Shown here one piece after another: positions 34,793 through 42,741 of a DNA stretch of 64,000 nt. Origin of the DNA: Lientehia sp934351765 (lineage in GTDB: Bacteria > Bacillota > Clostridia > Lachnospirales > Lachnospiraceae). Under the pieces are notes generated by a model, which worked only from the letters and a program-made list of their open reading frames with translations, made no database searches and had not been told where the DNA came from. The position numbers and the translations under genes are program-made. Within the stretch, counting starts at the first letter, position 1; each line of letters opens with the position of its first letter. Location of the stretch: NCBI RefSeq assembly GCF_052118925.1, contig NZ_JBQKGG010000003.1, forward strand, positions 217,471 through 281,470. Reading direction: 5' to 3'.

Positions 34793-35542
34793 GTGGCAGT
34801 TACCATCAAATCAGAAAGAGAAATCGAATTGATGAGAGAAGCCGGACGGCTCCTTGCCAGGACCCATGTGGAACTTGCGAAAGAACTCCATGCTGGAATG
34901 ACGACAAAGGAAGTCGATAAGATCTGCGAAGAGATTATCCGAAGCTACGGCTGTATCCCGTCGTTCCTGAATTATGAGGGATTTCCGGCATCGGTGTGTG
35001 TATCCATCAACGATGAGGTTGTCCATGGAATCCCCAGAAGAGACCGGGTGCTCCATGACGGCGATATTGTAAGCCTGGATACCGGTCTGATCTATAAGGG
35101 CTATCAGTCAGATGCAGCCCGCACGTATGGAATTGGAGAAGTATCTGCGGAAGCAAAGAAGCTGATGGAGGTTACCGAGCAGAGCTTTTTTGAGGGAATC
35201 AAGTTTGCGAAGGCAGGGAATCACTTAAATGACATCGGAACCGCGATCCAGAAATACTGCGAATCATTCGGCTACGGTGTCGTAAGAGATCTGGTTGGCC
35301 ATGGAATCGGTACGGAAATGCATGAAGCACCGGAAATTCCGAACTTCGATATGGGAAGACGGGGAATCAAGCTCCGCGCCGGAATGACACTGGCGATTGA
35401 ACCCATGATTACACTGGGACGGTATGATGTGGCCTGGAGCGATGACGACTGGACGGTCGTTACCGAGGATGGTTCGCTGGCCTCCCATTATGAGAACACG
35501 ATCCTCATCACCGAAGGTGAGCCGGAAGTCCTGTCACTGTAG
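34793..35542 (+). CDS. map: Methionine aminopeptidase type 1
   Basis: Removes the N-terminal Met from new proteins. The five metal ligands are visible at Asp96, Asp107, His170, Glu203 and Glu234, and His79 is the catalytic base region. Length 249. It starts from GTG at 34793, two bases after the adk stop, with TTAGGAGAG upstream. Confidence 0.97.
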   Translation: MAVTIKSEREIELMREAGRLLARTHVELAKELHAGMTTKEVDKICEEIIRSYGCIPSFLNYEGFPASVCVSINDEVVHGIPRRDRVLHDGDIVSLDTGLIYKGYQSDAARTYGIGEVSAEAKKLMEVTEQSFFEGIKFAKAGNHLNDIGTAIQKYCESFGYGVVRDLVGHGIGTEMHEAPEIPNFDMGRRGIKLRAGMTLAIEPMITLGRYDVAWSDDDWTVVTEDGSLASHYENTILITEGEPEVLSL

Positions 35543-35552
35543 AGGTCCGGCC

Positions 35553-35813
35553 ATGGAGAATAACATCGGCGGATTTGCTGTTTCGACAGCCGGTCATGAC
35601 AAGGATACGATGTATGTGATCATTGGCCAGGAGGGCGATCGGTTCTTACTGGCAGACGGAAAGTACAAAACACTTGAAAAGCCCAAGCGGAAAAGCAGGA
35701 AGCATCTTGTACTCCTCCATGCACAGGGGGAATTTCCCAAGGGAAGACCGGAACGGAATGAAGAAGTAAAACGGGCCCTCAAGCTGCAAGCGGCCAAGGT
35801 CCCCACCAAGTAG
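35553..35813 (+). CDS. KOW-domain (L14e/L6e-like) RNA-binding protein
   Basis: An 86-residue basic protein whose first half is a KOW-like barrel (GGFAVSTAGHDKDTMYVIIG, then DRFLLADGKYKTLEKPKRKS). Its place between map and infA is conserved in many Clostridia, where it is annotated as L14e-like. It may bind the ribosome or rRNA. The ATG at 35553 has AGAGG upstream and lies 10 bp after map. Confidence 0.85.
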   Translation: MENNIGGFAVSTAGHDKDTMYVIIGQEGDRFLLADGKYKTLEKPKRKSRKHLVLLHAQGEFPKGRPERNEEVKRALKLQAAKVPTK

Positions 35814-35824
35814 GAGGTAACGGG

Positions 35825-36043
35825 ATGTCCAAAAGTGACGTAATTGAAATCGAAGGAACTGTAGTTGAAAAGCTGCCCAATGCCATGTTCCAGGTTGAAC
35901 TGGAAAACGGGCATCAGGTACTGGCTCACATCAGCGGGAAGCTCCGTATGAATTATATCCGGATTCTTCCCGGAGACAAGGTTACCCTGGAGCTTTCCCC
36001 CTATGATCTTTCAAAGGGACGGATCATCTGGAGAGACAAATAA
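35825..36043 (+). CDS. infA: Translation initiation factor IF-1
   Basis: IF-1 binds the 30S A-site during initiation. The OB fold reads VIEIEGTVVEKLPNAMFQVE, then HISGKLRMNYIRILPGDKV and ends SKGRIIWRDK. Length 72, the family norm. AGGAGGTAACGGG upstream. Confidence 0.98.
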   Translation: MSKSDVIEIEGTVVEKLPNAMFQVELENGHQVLAHISGKLRMNYIRILPGDKVTLELSPYDLSKGRIIWRDK

Positions 36044-36078
36044 CAAGAAGAAACCGGAAGAAATCCCATAAAATGCGC

Positions 36079-36107
36079 TTGCTTTTATTGAAAACAGGTG
36101 CTATAAT
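36079..36107 (+). promoter_or_regulatory. Internal promoter before rpmJ
   Basis: TTGCTT (36079-36084) and TATAAT (36102-36107) are 17 bp apart in the 100-bp spacer after infA. It would give a second transcript for rpmJ-rpsM-rpsK-rpsD-rpoA-rplQ. Confidence 0.82.
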
Positions 36108-36143
36108 AATATGCGGACTTTTTTGGGAAAGGAGTGTATACCA

Positions 36144-36257
36144 GTGAAAGTTAGATCTTCTGTAAAACCGATCTGCGAGAAATGCAAGGTTATTAAGAGA
36201 AAAGGCAGCATTCGGATCATCTGCGAGAATCCGAAGCACAAACAGCGTCAGGGTTAA
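36144..36257 (+). CDS. rpmJ: 50S ribosomal protein L36
   Basis: A 37-residue zinc protein starting from GTG at 36144: KVRSSVKPICEKCKVIKR, ending NPKHKQRQG. Ligands Cys11, Cys14, Cys27 and His32 are all present, so it is the zinc-binding C+ form. GAAAGGAGTG upstream. Confidence 0.97.
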   Translation: MKVRSSVKPICEKCKVIKRKGSIRIICENPKHKQRQG

Positions 36258-36398
36258 TTGCGCTGTAAAACCAATGGCACGATACTGTGCTTGATTCATG
36301 CGGCTGCATTGTGAACACACCCGGCAGAGTTGTTCATAATGATTACAAATACAAAAAATGCAAACAGAAACACAAATAATTATGGAGGTACAATACAC

Positions 36399-36770
36399 AT
36401 GGCTCGTATTTCAGGTGTCGATTTACCTAGAGAAAAGCGCGTTGAAATCGGATTGACTTATATCTATGGAATCGGTAGGGCTAGCTCCAACCGTCTCCTC
36501 AAGGAAGCCAATGTAAATCCTGATACCCGTGTGCGTGATCTTACCGATGATGAGGTTAAGAGAATCGCAGCTGCCATCGAGGCTGATCATCAGTTAGTAG
36601 AAGGTGATCTCCGCCGTGAAGTGGCAATGAATATCAAGAGATTACAGGAAATTGGCTGCTACAGAGGTATTCGTCACAGAAGAGGTCTGCCTGTTCGTGG
36701 TCAGAAGACAAAGACCAATGCAAGAACAAGAAAAGGCCCCAAGAAGACTGTAGCAAATAAGAAGAAATAA
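36399..36770 (+). CDS. rpsM: 30S ribosomal protein S13
   Basis: S13 contacts S19 and the P-site tRNA. MARISGVDLPREKRVEIGLT begins it and RGIRHRRGLPVRGQKTKTNA is the signature. The ATG at 36399 follows TGGAGG; an upstream frame has an AT-rich unrelated start. Length 123. Confidence 0.97.
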   Translation: MARISGVDLPREKRVEIGLTYIYGIGRASSNRLLKEANVNPDTRVRDLTDDEVKRIAAAIEADHQLVEGDLRREVAMNIKRLQEIGCYRGIRHRRGLPVRGQKTKTNARTRKGPKKTVANKKK

Positions 36771-36878
36771 TTCTTGAGCTTCAGGTAATGCAGGTAATTG
36801 CAATCGTATCAACCCAATGCGCGCACCCTGCATATTAAGTAACAGGTAAACATCAACAAGAAAGTAGGTTAGTTTAAA

Positions 36879-37280
36879 ATGGCTAAAAAAGTGTCCACTG
36901 TAAAAAAAGTGACAAAAAAGCGTGTTAAGAAAAACGTTGAACGCGGACAAGCGCACATCCAGTCATCTTTTAACAATACCATTGTAACGTTAACAGATAC
37001 ACAGGGCAATGCTCTGTCATGGGCAAGTGCAGGCGGTCTGGGATTTAGAGGTTCAAGGAAATCTACTCCCTATGCAGCACAGATGGCTGCAGAAACTGCT
37101 ACGAAGGCAGCGTTAGTACATGGGCTGAAGTCCGTAGATGTTATGGTTAAGGGTCCTGGTTCAGGACGTGAGGCTGCGATCCGTGCTCTGCAGGCATGTG
37201 GCCTTGAAGTTACCAGCATCAAGGATGTAACCCCGGTTCCTCACAACGGATGCCGTCCACCCAAGCGTAGAAGAGTTTAA
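36879..37280 (+). CDS. rpsK: 30S ribosomal protein S11
   Basis: S11 is part of the platform near the E-site. HIQSSFNNTIVTLTDTQGNA and KDVTPVPHNGCRPPKRRRV mark it. Length 133. The upstream spacer of 108 bp has a modest AAGTAGG site. Confidence 0.98.
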   Translation: MAKKVSTVKKVTKKRVKKNVERGQAHIQSSFNNTIVTLTDTQGNALSWASAGGLGFRGSRKSTPYAAQMAAETATKAALVHGLKSVDVMVKGPGSGREAAIRALQACGLEVTSIKDVTPVPHNGCRPPKRRRV

Positions 37281-37296
37281 TTAGGAGGTAAGAAAA

Positions 37297-37890
37297 GTGG
37301 CAGTAGATAGAGTTCCTGTTCTTAAAAGATGCAGGTCTTTAGGACTTGACCCGATTTATTTAGGAATCGATAAGAAATCCAACAGAGAGTTAAAGAGAGC
37401 CAACAGAAAGATGAGCGAGTACGGCTTACAGCTTCGTGAAAAGCAGAAGGCTAAGTTCATCTATGGTGTATTAGAGAAACCTTTCAGAAATTATTATGCA
37501 AAGGCTGAGAGAATGAGCGGTATGGTTGGTGAGAATCTCATGATCATGCTGGAGTCCAGACTGGACAACGTTCTCTTCAGAGCCGGTTTTGGCCGTACAA
37601 GAAAAGAAGCAAGACAGATCGTTGACCATAAGCACGTTTTAGTAAACGGCAAGTGTGTAAACATCCCCTCTTACCTTGTAAAGGCTGGTGACGTTGTCAC
37701 CATCAAAGAGAAAGTAAAAGATTCCCAGAGATACAAGGATGTTCTGGAAGTGACAGGCGGAAGACTTGTACCCGAGTGGCTGGACGTTGATCAGGAGAAC
37801 CTCTCCGCAACTGTAAAGCAGCTCCCCACAAGAGAGATGATCGATGTTCCCGTAAATGAGATGCTGATCGTCGAGCTGTACTCCAAATAA
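37297..37890 (+). CDS. rpsD: 30S ribosomal protein S4
   Basis: S4 nucleates 30S assembly and represses the alpha operon in E. coli. The S4 domain reads MLESRLDNVLFRAGFGRTRK, then DHKHVLVNGKCVNIPSYLV. Length 197, starting from GTG after TTAGGAGG. Its place in the alpha operon matches most Clostridia but differs from Bacillus, where rpsD is elsewhere. The zinc-knuckle Cys of some S4 forms is reduced to a single Cys near residue 12. Confidence 0.98.
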   Translation: MAVDRVPVLKRCRSLGLDPIYLGIDKKSNRELKRANRKMSEYGLQLREKQKAKFIYGVLEKPFRNYYAKAERMSGMVGENLMIMLESRLDNVLFRAGFGRTRKEARQIVDHKHVLVNGKCVNIPSYLVKAGDVVTIKEKVKDSQRYKDVLEVTGGRLVPEWLDVDQENLSATVKQLPTREMIDVPVNEMLIVELYSK

Positions 37891-37953
37891 TCCGTGAGAG
37901 TTAGGAGTGTCCGAATCTTTTTCGGCCCTACACCCATAAGGAGGGCTTAGTTC

Positions 37954-38913
37954 ATGTTCGATTTTGAAAAACCCAATATCGAAATAGCAGAGATTTCAGA
38001 AGATAAAAAGTATGGAAGATTTGTCGTTGAACCTCTGGAGAGAGGCTATGGTACGACTCTGGGCAACAGCCTTCGCCGTATCATGCTTTCCTCCCTGCCC
38101 GGCGCAGCAATCAGCCAGGTAAAGATCGACGGCGTTCTCCATGAATTCAGTTCTATCCCCGGAGTTAAAGAGGATGTAACTGAGATCATTATGAACTTAA
38201 AGAGCCTGGCAATCAAGAACAACAGTGAGACCAACGAACCCAAGGTGGCTTATATCGAGTTCCAGGGGGAGGGCGTTGTAACTGGTGCTGATATTCGGGC
38301 AGATCAGGATATTGAGATCATCAACCCTGATCAGGTCATTGCTACGTTAAGCGGCGGCAGTGACTGTAAGCTCAGCATGGAGCTGACCATTACAAAGGGA
38401 CGCGGCTATGTGAGCGCAGATAAGAATAAGAGCGAGGATCTTCCCATCGGTGTGATCGCCATTGATTCCATTTACACACCTATTGAGCGTGTAAATCTGG
38501 CGGTGGAGAATACCCGTGTTGGTCAGATTACCGATTTCGATAAGCTGACTCTGGACGTATACACCAATGGAACCCTGGCTCCCGACGAGGCGGTAAGCCT
38601 TGCGGCTAAGGTACTGAGCGAGCATCTGAATCTGTTTATTGATCTTTCCGAGAATGCCAAGACTGCAGAGGTTATGGTAGAGAAGGAAGATAATGAAAAA
38701 GAAAAGGTGCTGGAAATGAACATTGATGAGCTTGAGCTCTCTGTTCGTTCCTATAACTGTCTGAAGAGAGCCGGAATCAATACCGTTGAGGAATTGACCA
38801 ACCGTACCTCCGAGGATATGATGAAAGTCAGAAACCTGGGCCGGAAGTCTCTGGAAGAGGTTCTCGCTAAGCTCAAGGAGCTTGGTCTGGAGCTGAATCC
38901 CAGCGACGAATAA
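37954..38913 (+). CDS. rpoA: RNA polymerase subunit alpha
   Basis: The N-terminal domain dimerises and holds beta and beta-prime: VEPLERGYGTTLGNSLRRI near residue 30. The C-terminal domain (ELELSVRSYNCLKRAGINTV, then NLGRKSLEEVLAKLKELGL) binds UP elements and regulators. Length 319. AAGGAGGGCTTAG upstream. Confidence 0.98.
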   Translation: MFDFEKPNIEIAEISEDKKYGRFVVEPLERGYGTTLGNSLRRIMLSSLPGAAISQVKIDGVLHEFSSIPGVKEDVTEIIMNLKSLAIKNNSETNEPKVAYIEFQGEGVVTGADIRADQDIEIINPDQVIATLSGGSDCKLSMELTITKGRGYVSADKNKSEDLPIGVIAIDSIYTPIERVNLAVENTRVGQITDFDKLTLDVYTNGTLAPDEAVSLAAKVLSEHLNLFIDLSENAKTAEVMVEKEDNEKEKVLEMNIDELELSVRSYNCLKRAGINTVEELTNRTSEDMMKVRNLGRKSLEEVLAKLKELGLELNPSDE

Positions 38914-38938
38914 TACTAGACAATTTATGGATTGAAAG

Positions 38939-38975
38939 CAGGCGGTCAGTAAGACCGAAGATGCGTGGCCGCCTG
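38939..38975 (+). other. Hairpin between rpoA and rplQ
   Basis: CAGGCGG (38939-38945) pairs with CCGCCTG (38969-38975). There is no T-run, so it is not a terminator; it may tune rplQ expression or protect the upstream mRNA. Confidence 0.5.
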
Positions 38976-39001
38976 TTCCACAAATGGAGGAATAATATAT
39001 C

Positions 39002-39538
39002 ATGGCAGGTTATAGAAAGCTTGGAAGAACTTCCAGCCAGAGAAAAGCATTACTGAGAAACCAGGTTACAAACCTTTTATACAACGGCAAGATCCGTACA
39101 ACGGAAGCTAAGGCAAAAGAGATCCGCAAGATCGCTGAAGGCCTGATCGCTCTGGCTGTAAAGGAAAAGGATAACTTTGAAGAAGTTACCGTAACCGCTA
39201 AGGTTGCCAGAAAAGACAGCGACGGCAAGAGAGTAAAGGAAGTTGTAGACGGAAAGAAAGTTACCGTTTATGATGAAGTTCAGAAGACCATCCAGAAGGA
39301 TAAGCCCAGCAGACTTCATGCTCGCCGTAAGATGCTCGAGGTTCTTTATCCTGTAACTGAGGTTCCCACCACGGTTGCCGGCCGCAAGAAGAACACCAAA
39401 TCCATCGACATGCCCAAGAAGCTCTTTGATGAGATCGCTCCCAAGTATGTTGATCGTAAGGGTGGCTACACCAGAATCGTAAAGATTGGTCAGAGAAAAG
39501 GCGACGGCGCTATGGAAGTGCTTATTGAATTGGTATAA
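39002..39538 (+). CDS. rplQ: 50S ribosomal protein L17, extended form
   Basis: L17 lies by the tunnel exit. YRKLGRTSSQRKALLRNQVT starts it and GGYTRIVKIGQRKGDGAMEV ends it. At 178 residues it is longer than the usual 115-130, because of an insertion between about residues 62 and 145 (including KKVTVYDEVQKTIQKDKPSR). Extended L17 forms occur in Clostridia. ATGGAGG lies upstream. It ends the S10-spc-alpha run. Confidence 0.96.
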   Translation: MAGYRKLGRTSSQRKALLRNQVTNLLYNGKIRTTEAKAKEIRKIAEGLIALAVKEKDNFEEVTVTAKVARKDSDGKRVKEVVDGKKVTVYDEVQKTIQKDKPSRLHARRKMLEVLYPVTEVPTTVAGRKKNTKSIDMPKKLFDEIAPKYVDRKGGYTRIVKIGQRKGDGAMEVLIELV

Positions 39539-39563
39539 GCTGCAAGTCGTGCAAAACGTAAAA

Positions 39564-39602
39564 AAGCTCCTCGCGGATTTATCCGCAGAGGAGCTTCTTT
39601 TG
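39564..39602. terminator. Bidirectional terminator after rplQ
   Basis: AAGCTCCTC-GCGGAT and ATCCGC-AGAGGAGCTT form a long stem with one bulge. On the plus strand TTCTTTTG follows; on the minus strand a run of six T follows. It can stop rplQ transcripts and also any minus-strand transcript coming from the structured region at 39620-39980. Confidence 0.85.
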
Positions 39603-39619
39603 CGTCTTATAGTACATGA

Positions 39620-39980
39620 ACTGTCCGCGGCCCACCCAGGCCAGCCATCCGGCACATATATTGAGTTGCCTCTGTCTGGCCTGGGCAGTGAATCCGCGGG
39701 CGCGATTATCCCAGGCGGCAATAACTGTATGTATGGAGAAAATCTGGTTGCGGGAACAGAAGGAGATACCGGCGATTTCGGAAGGGAGTATGTGAGGCTT
39801 CCGTCGGGAATCTCCAGGCAAGCAACCGCCACCGAGCGCCTTTGTCTGAGCCCGCAGGGCGAGTTCCAGCGCGAATGGCGGTGAATCAGCGCATGGAGAT
39901 TCGCAGGAAATGCAACTTGACTCCCGCCAGAAACGCCGGTATCGGATTAGGAAACGGAAACAGTCGCGTGGCGGCCCGCA
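39620..39980. ncRNA. Candidate large structured noncoding RNA
   Basis: This GC-rich stretch between rplQ and the HAD gene is packed with nested, long-range perfect stems: 39625-39630 with 39694-39699, 39635-39644 with 39676-39685 (CCCAGGCCAG), 39765-39774 with 39934-39943 (GATACCGGCG), 39779-39784 with 39798-39803, 39808-39816 with 39894-39902 (GAATCTCCA), 39825-39831 with 39876-39882, and an outer pairing of 39696-39705 with 39964-39979. Reading frames across it look like chance frames. It lacks the conserved sequences of tmRNA, RNase P RNA and SRP RNA as I know them. The strand is unresolved: the T-run at 39570 favours minus, one G-U pair favours plus. Confidence 0.65.
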
Positions 39981-39982
39981 AG

Positions 39983-40012
39983 TAGACAATCCCGCCCGCT
40001 CTGTGCTATACT
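39983..40012 (+). promoter_or_regulatory. Promoter of the HAD phosphatase gene
   Basis: TAGACA (39983-39988) and TATACT (40007-40012) are 18 bp apart. Transcription would begin about 25 bp before the ATG at 40043. Confidence 0.6.
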
Positions 40013-40042
40013 AAAGCAAGCAATTACAGAGGAGGAACCCTT

Positions 40043-40747
40043 ATGAAAGCATTGATCTGGGATCTGGACGATACCCTTTACGATTTGATGATCCCGTTTC
40101 GGGATGCCTGTGAAGGCGTCATGGGAATCCGTCTGGAGGATCCGGAGGCGGCCTATAAACAGTTTCGTTTTCGGGGCGATGAGGTATTTGAGGCCAGCCA
40201 GCGGGGCGAAATGAGCCTGTACGATTCCAGAATCCTGCGGTTTACCCGTGCTATGGCAGACTGTGGCATCGAAGCCGGCGAGGAGCAGGCAGACCGCTTC
40301 CAGAAGGCCTATGAGGCGGCACAGGGGCAGATCCGGCTGTCTGAACGCATGAAGGGGCTTCTTGCACACTGCAAGGCCGCAGGTGTGCCCATGGGAGTTA
40401 TCACAAACGGGCCGGAGTCCCATCAGAAGATGAAAATTCATGCGCTGGGACTGGAGTCCTGGATTCCGAAGGAAAAAGTGGTGATTTCCGGAGCTGTTGG
40501 TGTCATGAAGCCGGAGACCGGGATCTTCCGGATCGCGGAGACCGTCATGGGACTTGGCCCGGAGGACTGTATCATGGTCGGAGACAACTATAAAAGCGAC
40601 ATCTGCGGAGCTATGGAGGCCGGATGGCAGGGTATCTGGTTCAATCGGAGGAAAAAGCCCATGCCGGATGGTGGTTCTAACGCATTGGTGATTGTGGAGA
40701 CGGAAGAAGCGCTGGAAGAGGCAATTAGGAAGCTTATAACGTTCTGA
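40043..40747 (+). CDS. HAD-superfamily hydrolase
   Basis: A phosphatase-type HAD enzyme with a helical cap (class IA). The nucleophile motif is IWDLDDTLYD (Asp7, Asp9). GVITNGPESHQKMKI is motif II, KEKVVISGAVGVMKPETGIF motif III, and MVGDNYKSDICGAMEAGW motif IV. The substrate is unknown; nucleotides or sugar phosphates are typical. AGAGGAGGAACCC upstream. Length 234. Confidence 0.92.
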   Translation: MKALIWDLDDTLYDLMIPFRDACEGVMGIRLEDPEAAYKQFRFRGDEVFEASQRGEMSLYDSRILRFTRAMADCGIEAGEEQADRFQKAYEAAQGQIRLSERMKGLLAHCKAAGVPMGVITNGPESHQKMKIHALGLESWIPKEKVVISGAVGVMKPETGIFRIAETVMGLGPEDCIMVGDNYKSDICGAMEAGWQGIWFNRRKKPMPDGGSNALVIVETEEALEEAIRKLITF

Positions 40748-40769
40748 ATGAAAAGAGGAGAAAAAAGAC

Positions 40770-41786
40770 GTGACCTATCAGGAAATTTTAGAAAATGCAA
40801 GACTCTGTATCGGGAAATACTGCAAGGTCTGTCCCGTATGCAACGGCCGGGCATGTAAAAATCAGGTTCCCGGACCGGGAGCGAAGGGTGTCGGAGACAC
40901 GGCGATTCGTAACTATGACAAGTGGCAGGAAATCCGCGTCCAGATGGACACATTGTGTGCCAATGAGCCGGCAGATACCAGCCTGGAGCTGTTCGGCAAA
41001 ACGTTTAAATATCCGATCTTTGCCGGGCCTGTGGGTGCGGTAAATCTCCATTACGGCGACAAATACAACGATGAGAGCTATAATGAGGTTCTGGTGTCGG
41101 CCTGTGCAGAAGCAGGGATCGCGGCCTTTACCGGCGACGGAACAAATCCGGCGGTTATGGCCGGAGCTGCAGCGGCTGTCAAAAAGGCAGGCGGCCTGGG
41201 AATTCCTACGGTAAAGCCCTGGAATCTGGCCACCATTGATGAAAAACTGGCGCTGGTAAAAGAGGCCGGAGCCTTTGCCGTGGCCATGGACGTTGATGCG
41301 GCCGGACTTCCCTTTTTAAAGAATATGACGCCTCCGGCCGGAAGAAAGTCGGTGGAGGAGCTTCGTGCCATCGTGGAATCCTGCGGCGAGATTCCGTTTA
41401 TCGTAAAAGGTATCATGACGGTCCGTGGTGCCATGAAGGCAAAGGAAGCCGGTGCTTCCGCCATTGTGGTATCCAACCACGGCGGACGGGTGCAGGATCA
41501 GTGTGCGGCAACAGCAGAGGTGCTGGAGGAGATCGTAAAGGCTGTGGACGGCTCTATGAAGATCTTCGTAGACGGCGGCCTGCGCAGCGGTACCGATGTG
41601 TTCAAGGCACTGGCGCTTGGTGCGGATGCGGTTATTATTGCAAGACCGTATGTGACGGCCGTTTATGGCGGCGGAGCAGAGGGCGTGAGTGCTTATACGG
41701 AAAAGCTGGGCGCCGAGCTTGCCGATACCATGTCCATGTGCGGTGCATCCTCCTTAAAGGAGATCACCAGAGATATGGTGCGTTAA
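40770..41786 (+). CDS. FMN-dependent alpha-hydroxy-acid oxidoreductase with Cys-rich N-terminus
   Basis: A TIM-barrel enzyme of the lactate oxidase/glycolate oxidase family. Conserved parts include PIFAGPVGAV, FIVKGIMTVRGA (flavin-contacting Lys), VVSNHGGRVQD (catalytic His) and IFVDGGLRSGTDVFKALALG. The N-terminus has five Cys within 17 residues (13, 18, 21, 24, 29), absent from ordinary members, which could hold an Fe-S cluster or a metal. It starts from GTG after AGAGGAGAAAAAAG. It follows the HAD gene by 22 bp. The substrate is unknown. Confidence 0.88.
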   Translation: MTYQEILENARLCIGKYCKVCPVCNGRACKNQVPGPGAKGVGDTAIRNYDKWQEIRVQMDTLCANEPADTSLELFGKTFKYPIFAGPVGAVNLHYGDKYNDESYNEVLVSACAEAGIAAFTGDGTNPAVMAGAAAAVKKAGGLGIPTVKPWNLATIDEKLALVKEAGAFAVAMDVDAAGLPFLKNMTPPAGRKSVEELRAIVESCGEIPFIVKGIMTVRGAMKAKEAGASAIVVSNHGGRVQDQCAATAEVLEEIVKAVDGSMKIFVDGGLRSGTDVFKALALGADAVIIARPYVTAVYGGGAEGVSAYTEKLGAELADTMSMCGASSLKEITRDMVR

Positions 41787-41885
41787 AAACGCGGTATCAC
41801 AGGCTCTGAATGGACGGAAAAGACAACGCTCCGGAAATAGGAGCGTATAAAAAATGTCGGCAGACGGAGAAGGAAAGGATCAGCA

Positions 41886-42389
41886 GTGAAAAATCAATTA
41901 ACGCAGAAGGATGTAAAACGGATCAAGGATGAGATTGAATACCGGAAGCTGGTAGTCCGGAGGGAGGCACTGGAGGCGGTAAAAGAAGCCAGGGCCCAGG
42001 GCGATCTCAGTGAGAATTTCGAGTATTATGCGGCAAAAAAGGATAAGAACCAGAATGAGAGCCGGATCCGTTATCTGGAGCGCATGCTGAAGAACTCGGT
42101 GGTCGTTTCAGATACCTCCAGGGCAGATGAGGTCGGCCTCAACAATACGGTGACGCTGTACTGCGAGGATGATGACGAGGAAGAGGTTTACAAGCTGGTG
42201 ACCTCCGTGCGGGGAAATTCCCTGAATAACTATATCAGTACGGAATCTCCCATTGGCCGGGCAATCCTGGGGCATAAGGTTGGCGACCGGGTTCATATTA
42301 AGGTCAGTGATTCTTATGAATATGATGTGGAGATCCGGAAGATCGAGAATACCGGAGATGATGGAACGGATAAGCTTCGAAGCTTTTAG
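41886..42389 (+). CDS. GreA/GreB-family transcription factor
   Basis: Gre factors rescue backtracked RNA polymerase by inserting a coiled coil with acidic tip into its channel. The hairpin shows EARAQGDLSENFEYYAAKKD with the tip acids; the C-terminal FKBP-like domain has ESPIGRAILGHKVGDRVHIK. Start at GTG 41886 with GGAAAGGATCAGC upstream. Length 167, close to GreA. Confidence 0.92.
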   Translation: MKNQLTQKDVKRIKDEIEYRKLVVRREALEAVKEARAQGDLSENFEYYAAKKDKNQNESRIRYLERMLKNSVVVSDTSRADEVGLNNTVTLYCEDDDEEEVYKLVTSVRGNSLNNYISTESPIGRAILGHKVGDRVHIKVSDSYEYDVEIRKIENTGDDGTDKLRSF

Positions 42390-42482
42390 CGGATCAGGCA
42401 TACTGGCAGTGCCGAAGCAGCTCGGTTTCGGGCTGTCCGGCATCGTCTGAGAATCAGAAATACAAAAAAAGTACAGGAAAAG

Positions 42483-42512
42483 CCTTGTTAGTTAAAACTA
42501 ACGAGGTTTTTT
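42483..42512 (+). terminator. Terminator of the Gre gene that also contains an operator-like repeat
   Basis: CCTTGTTAGT (42483-42492) pairs with ACTAACGAGG (42497-42506) with one G-T pair, followed by a T-run. The stem contains GTTAG-TTAAAA-CTAAC at 42487-42502, the same architecture as the repeats found before the metal genes downstream. Confidence 0.85.
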
Positions 42513-42564
42513 CTCATTTAACCTACTATACAAATCCCCAGTAATCCGCTATGATATAACCATA

Positions 42565-42582
42565 GGTTAGCTTCACCTAACC
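42565..42582 (+). promoter_or_regulatory. DtxR-like operator before DUF3793
   Basis: GGTTAG-CTTCAC-CTAACC is a perfect inverted repeat with a 6-bp spacer. It resembles DtxR/IdeR sites and lies about 10 bp after a TATGAT -10 box (42550-42555), where a repressor would block initiation. The spacer 42390-42741 holds the terminator above, this site and the 15-bp repeats. Confidence 0.65.
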
Positions 42583-42593
42583 AATATAAAGAG

Positions 42594-42668
42594 CAAAAGA
42601 ACCGGAAACAAAAGCATCGAAAACAAAAGTGTCGGAAGTAAAAGTGTCGAAAGCAAAATGCCCGGAAA
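42594..42668. repeat. Five tandem 15-bp repeats before DUF3793
   Basis: Units begin at 42594, 42609, 42624, 42639 and 42654 with consensus CAAAAGTGTCGGAAA and two to five changes each. They lie between the operator and the gene start, in the predicted mRNA leader. Confidence 0.85.
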
Positions 42669-42741
42669 CAGAGGCTGTTCAGCAGAAAAATCAGAAGCCT
42701 GGAAAGACCGGAAGAAGAGAGAATGGGGTGGGAGGAAGAGG

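Noticed and set aside
39620..39980. RNase P RNA, tmRNA or SRP RNA identity for the structured region
   Set aside because: The conserved core sequences I would expect for each (GAGGAAAGTCC-type, tRNA-like ends, GGAAGCAGCC-type) are not seen on either strand.
39579..39989. A 136-residue minus-strand frame across the structured region
   Set aside because: Its composition (Cys, Trp and Arg-rich, no domain, no ribosome site) and the dense nested stems point to noncoding sequence.
41831..41849. Terminator before the Gre gene
   Set aside because: ACGCTCC and GGAGCGT pair, but no T-run follows on the plus strand; too weak to call.
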